Shown here piece after piece: positions 59,901-64,000 of a DNA stretch of 64,000 nt. Numbering within the stretch: the stretch's first letter is position 1; each line of letters opens with the position of its first letter. The notes under the pieces are model-generated. The model worked only from the letters and a program-made list of their open reading frames with translations. It made no database searches and was not told the DNA's origin. The translations under genes and the position numbers were made by a program. The DNA is from Carallia brachiata (taxonomy: Eukaryota; Streptophyta; Magnoliopsida; Malpighiales; Rhizophoraceae): assembly GCA_021464245.1 (NCBI GenBank), contig JADCRB010000118.1:2296056-2360055 (forward strand). Reading direction: 5' to 3'.

Positions 59901-62421
59901 ACTGCTTCCACTTTTGTTGTTCTTATCCTTCTGAATAATTTCTTACAATCATGGAGAAACTTTGTACTCGCTTTATCAATATATAGCCTACAAAATGGCT
60001 AGCCTCACCTTATTGTCAACGATTACTCAAAACCATATAGTATGAGCCACGGAAATAAAATTGCCGATGATTGAGCTTTTTTTTTTTTTTTAATAATTGT
60101 GTCTTACTTGTCAACCTATACGGAGACAAATTTATCACTTATTTTTTAAAAAATAGGATAGTATCGTAATGTCGTATTAGAAAAGATTACGTTAATCGCA
60201 CTCTACTGTGAAGAACTTATAACTTTCAATCGGATGGATGTTATCCTAAATTTAATTCAAGCTGTGAAATTATTAGGATTTGAAGTGAAGACTCTTAAAA
60301 GTTCTAACTTGGAAATTCTATTAGTGACTTGGATTGAATGGGGAGAAGGGAACGACGTATTTGATTTATGTGAATTAAACCATTCTCACAGCTTGGTTTA
60401 ATTTCTTCTTTTTTTAAAATTTTTTTTTTCATACCAGTCCCTTAGAGTTATAAGTTTTTCTTTTCATTTAGTGATCTATCAAATCGTGAGTCTCAACATT
60501 CAGTACTCTTCTGTCACTTTTATTTTGGTATGTGTAGTCGATAATACATTTAACAGAGGAAGGAATCAAATATGAGTACAACTCACAGATTCAAGTAATT
60601 CAAACTAAGAGGTTAAACTCTTAATGCACAGAGGGTGGTTTCTTTTCCATTTCTTTTTTGTAGTGAGAGCAACTGGGGACACCCACTCGCTGTGACATTA
60701 CATTGTTTACTGTTTTTTCCATATTTATTTGTCTTTGACGTGTACATCTAGCCCATCATCAAGTGGTTCCCTAGTGGGGGACCCCGAACAATGGATGGAC
60801 TCAATTTAAAAAACAGAAATACTTGGTAAGTGTAAATGATTTGAAAAAAGTAGGATTATAGTGTCACTCAAAAAAAAAAAATTATAGTGATATGAATCGA
60901 TAATAATTAAATTTTAAAAAATAAAAATTAATAAATAAATAAATTATTAAATATCGTTTATTTATATTTTCCTCTACACCCACTTATTGGTACTCATCTA
61001 TAAATGTAGACTTTGCTGGGAAAAGTCTTGTTCATTTAATGTGAAATTTAATCCATCACCCTTGTCTGTACAAGCTTTGAGGAAGCATGTGCTTTCGTTG
61101 AACACAAGGATGGAACCCCTTGGCAATTTGTGCCAATACTAGGGAATTTACTTTCCAACAAAATTTACTTGAGGTCGAGGGTTCAAGCAATACCCAAATC
61201 CAAGACAATGGCAACTTGTTACCCAATACAGAACAAGCCATACATTTTATCACACCAAAACTTCATTGGCTCTTGGGGTGCCTAGATTATTGTCAAAATA
61301 CAATTTTCCAATATTAAAACCCGAACTCTCAAAAATAAAAATCTAAGTTTTTAATTACCGAAAGATCCCAGGTATCCCCTAACCCATGCAGGACTGCAAA
61401 AAAGAGGCTTCCTCTTTTTTTTTTTTTTGGGAATTCTCCAAGAGACTTTGATAGTTCTACACAATCGTTCGCCGATGGTGCCTTCTGTTTGCATATATTT
61501 GACTTGCATCACATCCAGCGTGATGATGGAGCAGAATTAGACATTAACCAATTCATTTGTGGAGAGTTGTTAATCGTTCAATTTATAAATATACCCACGG
61601 ATTAGTTGGATCCGACAAAGGCAGATTTTGACTTACTCAAGCTTTATATCATGTGTACTAGACCTTCAATATTTCAACCTAAACATCCACAAATGGAACT
61701 TGACCTCCAATCCTTCTCTCAAACACCCTACCCAAGGATGCTAAATCTACAACCCACAAATCCTGTATGATCCACAGAGACACTGCACTCAGTTTCTTAG
61801 GCCATTATGGACTCTACGCAGCAGACTTCCAGTGTTAATCACGATGCAGTTATGCACGAGCCCAAGTATGCAGTTGTACACATCAAAAGCTCTCAATAGC
61901 AGAATCCATGAGCGCATGTGCGAATGTGTGTGTGTGTGTGTGTGTGTGAGAGACAGAGAGAGAGAGATCCTTGATATAGCAACAGAACACTCTACAAACA
62001 TTTTTATTAGCACTTTTTCATTGAACAACATGCGAAGCAAGAGTTATGAAAATGTTATCATCACCAATAGAATCCTTGATAATTTCTCAGTTCACTCGCA
62101 ATATTCAAAATTTTGCCACGACCGGATCTAAAAAGTTTGTACTCAAAAGATTTCTGTACCGTTGACTATCAGAGTAAAGAAAACTCAACAAACATCAGCT
62201 GGCATGCATCACCAGTCAGAGTAAAGCATATAAACGCGATGGAGCTAATTTTACCGGAAGAATGTACAAGTTGCACATCTGAACAACTTAGTGACAAAAA
62301 AGTGACCCTGAAAAGTAAAGGGAAAAGTAAAAAAAGCAAGTTTTCCCTAATTCTCGACTACTTGTTAGCATCTAAAGCTATGCTCACTCTCTTTTGTTAC
62401 CTTATGCTCCAAACCATCCCT
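56923..62421. other. Intergenic region, AT-rich, no gene seen
   Basis: Contains ATT triplet runs at about 56990-57012, a tRNA-like SINE-type stretch at 57740-57800 ('aattggtaatttagtatac' and 'ccgggtttgagtccc'), poly-A/T tracts and a GT/GA microsatellite at 61925-61967. ORFs at 57206-57439, 61056-61317 and 61789-62131 show no family signature. The last 100 bases adjoin the nucleotidyltransferase 3' UTR. Confidence 0.6.
61925..61967 (+). repeat. Compound microsatellite (GT)n-(GA)n
   Basis: About twelve GT units followed after a short break by GA units with one 'ca' interruption. Likely length-polymorphic. Confidence 0.9.
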
Positions 62422-64000
62422 TCAACATGACAAAGGAGGAAAGTCGACTTCATCTTTCAAATGATATGACTGATGTGTGTCCCTAAAATCCAAAATGATA
62501 GAGCTAACAAAGTTTCCTTGGGGACAAACAAAATCACAAGCCAAAAGCCTGTCAAAATATCAAATAGATAACTTCTTGAAGTCAACACGAAAATTCTAGG
62601 TGCTAAGATACTCTTACCTGTCTTTTTCATTTTCCTGTGCTGGTTTGGGGCTCTGTCCTGTCCTCATCACAGGCCTTGAAGCAGATGCCTGAGGGTAGGA
62701 GGCACTCAAATCTGGCCAGTCCATAGTTTCTGGCTGGGCAATTTCCTGTGCTTTAGGGCTCTGAGACCCTGAATCAACCTCCTCCAGAGCGTTGGAGGAG
62801 CCATTGGCATTGGAAGATCCACATTCGTGTTTTTGAGATTGTTGAGGGACTGATAATTTGGGTTTTCCATTGCTCAGAGGTGGATATTCTGCCTCAGAAA
62901 TCTCACGATCGTGTTCTGATGAATTAATGGCTTTTGGGCTTGTAACCAAACCGTTGGTATTACTATGTTTGTGCTGTTGGTTCTGAATTACTGTCAACAG
63001 ATGCTTTCCTCTTCTTGGAGAGAACCTATCCTTATTTGAATGGTAACTCTGCAAAATTGTAAGCAAACAACCGAATGCTGAGATCATTGAAGAAAAGGAA
63101 TTCCATGCGCAACAAAAAAACGAAAAATCAAATGGCCAAAGTTACAGTCATCAGGTAAGAATACCACGTTGGGAATGTATGTTCCTGTTCCCCGACTTTT
63201 TTCCTTTTCTTCGTAATTACAAGTAGAATAAAATGGTGCCACATGGTTCACAGGGTAAGGCTGTCGTCCCAAAACAGTATTCGTATTCATTTGAGAATGA
63301 AGATTCTGCTTCAACTGTAAGGATTGACGGGCAGTTCCCCAATGACTCTTATTTGATTGAGGTAAAATGGGAGGACCAGGCAGCAAGTGTAAAGATGCAC
63401 CATTCAAATGACAACTTCGAGCATATTCCACACTCCTCAAATGGCTATTGTAGTCGCCAGCGAGGTCCAAAAAGGATTTCAATGATTGAGGACTTCTGGA
63501 AATTCAGCCAAATTTCTTTCTCCAGTTGCAAAGTTCTCTGAGGCACAATTGGCAGGGATGGAATCACTAATAGAAACTGAACCCACATGACTAGCCCGTG
63601 AAGAGACTGAATCACTAATCACAGAATAATCACAAACAGAGGAATTTGCTGAAGCAGGAGAACCTACACCTTCATGATTACATGAACAGACAGAATCAAG
63701 AATGGAAGAACTATTTTCTTTCAGTACTGACTCTAAAGAGCAGGGCATCTTATCAACAGTGGCAAAATCTCTGGACTTTTCTCTACAAGATATCCCATTT
63801 CCCATTTTTTCATTTTCCTTGCACATGCCGAAGGAATAGGAAGGAGGACAAGATTTTGCAAAAACAGGCACACCCAAACTTGTGTCATTATTCTGGCCAA
63901 CAGTCGATTTAAAAACTCTATTATCTTCATACTGCAATGATATTGATGGTGACACAGAATTCTCAGAACTTCCATGCCTATCCAAAGTATTTTCAAAGAA
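62422..64000 (-). CDS. PAP/OAS1 substrate-binding-domain nucleotidyltransferase family protein, C-terminal part (runs off window)
   Basis: The 3' half of a plant gene of the PAP/OAS1-like family (relatives At3g51620 and At2g40520, as I recall), whose N-terminal nucleotidyltransferase and substrate-binding domains would lie beyond 64000. Exons: 63165 to beyond 64000, 62618-63048, and 62422-62482. Family landmarks are FFENTLDRHGSSE at the window edge, DLAGDYNSHLRSVEYAR, RQSLQLKQN, RGTGTYIPNV at the end of the first exon, EAEYPPLSNGK in the second, and SYHLKDEVDFPPLSC before the stop at 62422 in the last. Splice joins (AACGTG|GTATTC, TTGCAG|AGTTAC, GACAG|GTAAGAG, TTTTAG|GGACAC) keep frame. One base is missing near 63477-63482 (CTCAATCATTGAAATCC), where the frame ends in a stop and resumes one base earlier. 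The catalytic domain cannot be assessed here. Confidence 0.85.

Noticed and set aside
61925..61967. Regulatory or recombination signal
   Set aside because: It is a simple GT/GA microsatellite; nothing more is visible.
1..64000. CRISPR array, phage, integron or bacterial-type defence island
   Set aside because: The DNA is plant nuclear in character: spliced plant-family genes and plant transposons. No regularly spaced repeats with unique spacers were seen.

Overview
This window looks like nuclear DNA from a eudicot plant, probably a woody one. It is very AT-rich, its genes are sparse and carry plant-type introns, and every recognisable protein belongs to a plant family: LOB-domain, CIPK, OVATE, WNK, DUF641 and PAP/OAS1-like nucleotidyltransferase. 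The intergenic space is full of short non-autonomous transposons. I find no bacterial-type operon, no CRISPR array and no credible rRNA or tRNA gene.

Layout. 1-8436: AT-rich repeats with no gene. 8437-9669 (-): LBD15-type LOB-domain gene with three coding exons. 9670-15239: intergenic, with one exon-like ORF of unknown nature and a palindromic MITE. 15240-22376: a tandem duplication of about 3 kb carrying two intronless, intact 463-codon CIPK genes (+), split by a solo fragment of an LTR retrotransposon. 23164-24445 (-): a CIPK11/CIPK14-type gene. 27600-37715: an old segmental duplication holding two dead DUF641 (GIL1-like) genes, riddled with nested MITEs. 39391-39975 (-): an OFP17-type OVATE gene. 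41640-44110: two decayed transposons. 45444-46595 (+): an intact OFP1/2-type gene. 49597-54722 (-): a seven-exon WNK kinase of the WNK4/WNK5 type. 56284-56922: a hAT-like MITE with perfect target-site duplications. 62422-64000 (-): the 3' half of a PAP/OAS1-type nucleotidyltransferase gene that runs off the window.

The genes do not form a pathway. The order CIPK, CIPK11/14, DUF641, OFP17, OFP1/2 and then WNK, PAP/OAS1 matches, as far as I recall, Arabidopsis neighbourhoods on chromosomes 2, 5 and 3. This is best read as a conserved ancestral block that has been locally duplicated and invaded by transposons.

The most important technical point is that five conserved genes (LBD15, CIPK11, OFP17, WNK, nucleotidyltransferase) contain nine frame breaks, and each one is explained by exactly one missing base. 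No extra base is needed anywhere in these genes. That one-sided pattern, often at short homopolymers, points to consensus or assembly undercalls rather than five independent pseudogenes. I did not find a clearly undescribed biological system. The items most worth a second look are the frame-break pattern, a GC-AG intron in the WNK gene, a compensated splice-donor shift in the CIPK duplicate, and a chimeric ORF joining a DUF641 remnant to CIPK 3' UTR sequence.
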